Source: Nonomuraea pusilla (lineage in GTDB: Bacteria; Actinomycetota; Actinomycetes; Streptosporangiales; Streptosporangiaceae). From it: a stretch of DNA of 64,000 bases. Where the stretch lies: assembly GCF_900109355.1 (NCBI RefSeq), contig NZ_FOBF01000020.1:5387-69386 (forward strand), in the 5' to 3' direction. Made by a program: the position numbers and the translations under genes. This document shows positions 63,058 to 64,000 of this stretch, piece after piece; the first letter of the stretch is position 1; each line of letters begins with the position of its first letter. The notes beneath the pieces are model-generated. The model worked only from the letters and a program-made list of their open reading frames with translations. It had not been told where the DNA came from and made no database searches.

Positions 63058-64000
63058 CTACTGGGCGGGCTTGACCAGCGGGAACAGGATGGTGTCGCGG
63101 ATGTTCCTGCCGGTGAACGCCATGATCATGCGGTCGATGCCGGCGCCCATGCCGCCCGTCGGGGGCATGCCGTACTCGAGGGCCTGCAGGAAGTCCTCGT
63201 CGAGCTGCATGGCCTCCAGGTCGCCGCCCGCGGCGAGCAGCGACTGCTCCATCAGGCGATGCCGCTGGTCGATCGGGTCGTTCAGCTCGGAGTAGGCGGT
63301 GCCGAGCTCGGTGCCGAACCCGATGAGGTCCCACTTCTCGGTGAGCAGCGGGTTGTCGCGGTGCAGGCGGGCCAGCGGCGACGTCTCCAGCGGGTAGTCC
63401 ATGACGAACGTCGGCTGGACCAGCGTGTGCTCCACCAGCGCCTCGAACAGCTCCTGGACGATCTTGCCCGAGCCCCACTTCGCGTCGCAGTGGACGCCGT
63501 GGCGCTCGGCGTGCTTCCTGAGCTCCTCCAGCGTGGTCTCGGTCGTGATCTCCTCGCCCAGCGCCGCGGAGACCGCGCCGTACAGGGTGATGCGCGGCCA
63601 CTCGGGCAGGCCGAGGTCGACCTCCACGCCGTCGTGCACGACGACCGACGTGCCCAGCGCCGCCATCACGGCCTTCTGGTACATGCGCTGCGTGAGGTCG
63701 GCCATGTCGTTGTAGTCGAGGTACGTGCCGTACGCCTCGAGCATGGTGAACTCGGGGTTGTGGGTGGCGTCGGCGCCCTCGTTGCGGAAGTTGCGGTTGA
63801 TCTCGAAAACCTTCTCGATGCCGCCCACCACGAGCCGCTTGAGGTAGAGCTCGATCGCGATGCGCAGGTAGAGCTCCATGTCGTACGCGTTGATGTGCGT
63901 ACGGAACGGCCGGGCCGCGGCGCCGCCGTGGATCGGCTGGAGCATCGGCGTCTCGACCTCGAGGTAGCCCTCCTCGTGCCAGAAGTCGCGTACGGCGCGC
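63058..64000 (-). CDS. lysS: Lysyl-tRNA synthetase, class II (C-terminal part, runs off the window)
   Basis: About 314 codons of the catalytic region; the N-terminal anticodon-binding domain lies beyond the right edge. Motif 1 begins in FWHEEGYLEVETPMLQP at the edge. Motif 2 is FEINRNFRNEGADATHNPEFTMLEAY, and motif 3 GMGAGIDRMIMAFTG near the C-terminus. It charges tRNA-Lys. In mycobacteria lysS, lsr2 and clpC1 form a run; here the order is kept but about 7 kb of other genes intervene between lysS and lsr2. Confidence 0.95.
   Translation of the reverse strand, partial: RAVRDFWHEEGYLEVETPMLQPIHGGAAARPFRTHINAYDMELYLRIAIELYLKRLVVGGIEKVFEINRNFRNEGADATHNPEFTMLEAYGTYLDYNDMADLTQRMYQKAVMAALGTSVVVHDGVEVDLGLPEWPRITLYGAVSAALGEEITTETTLEELRKHAERHGVHCDAKWGSGKIVQELFEALVEHTLVQPTFVMDYPLETSPLARLHRDNPLLTEKWDLIGFGTELGTAYSELNDPIDQRHRLMEQSLLAAGGDLEAMQLDEDFLQALEYGMPPTGGMGAGIDRMIMAFTGRNIRDTILFPLVKPAQ

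Overview
The window is high-GC actinobacterial DNA with GTG/ATG starts, many leaderless-looking promoters and short gaps. Lsr2, ClpC, DisA, RadA, a FolP2-type protein, ArgA, geosmin synthase, a GntR/UTRA regulator, CsoR and a secreted cellulase together point to a mycelial actinomycete. The gene set and the style of the small proteins fit Streptosporangiales, perhaps Nonomuraea; that placement is inference. I saw no tRNA, rRNA, insertion sequence, phage gene or CRISPR array.

Left part (0-15 kb): a GH6 exocellulase behind a perfect CebR-type operator, then a leftward group (DUF1992, FolP2-type dihydropteroate synthase paralogue, ATP-binding anti-sigma factor, NAD-epimerase, zinc alcohol dehydrogenase) and a streptogrisin-like protease with a chitin-binding domain. 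The most striking locus follows at 8.8-15.0 kb: four co-directional genes for a polyprenyl diphosphate synthase, two different family 2B encapsulin shell proteins (each with an inserted cyclic-nucleotide-binding domain) and a bifunctional geosmin synthase. I read this as a two-shell nanocompartment operon for sesquiterpenoid (geosmin) biosynthesis.

Middle (15-44 kb): two small secreted paralogues of unknown family flank an NlpC/P60 protein. Then come an O-methyltransferase, a DJ-1/MarR pair under a nested palindromic operator, a NERD-pseudokinase protein, an FKBP lipoprotein, DUF2293, MmcQ, LysE, a DD-peptidase-like serine hydrolase, a 2-keto-4-pentenoate hydratase plus kynureninase pair, VanZ, and GntR/UTRA with a small partner. 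A degenerate repeat tract bounded by two matching hairpins precedes a DivIVA-like coiled-coil protein. Next are gamma-carbonic anhydrase, a lipoprotein, CsoR, a glycosyltransferase pair, a large membrane Fe-S oxidoreductase and a translationally coupled isomerase/methyltransferase/TetR operon.

Right part (44-64 kb): MerR-thioredoxin, RadA-DisA (recombination repair and c-di-AMP synthesis), MutY, a MarR gene divergent from two paralogous cupins, an EboE-like protein and ClpC. A 1.4-kb gene-poor gap is followed by Lsr2, two RDD membrane proteins (one with a long Tyr/Gln repeat domain), ArgA, a c-di-AMP (ydaO) riboswitch in front of a second NlpC/P60 hydrolase, a small LuxR-type protein divergent from a cytochrome P450, and the 3' part of lysS. 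The presence of both DisA and its product's riboswitch suggests c-di-AMP control of cell-wall hydrolysis.
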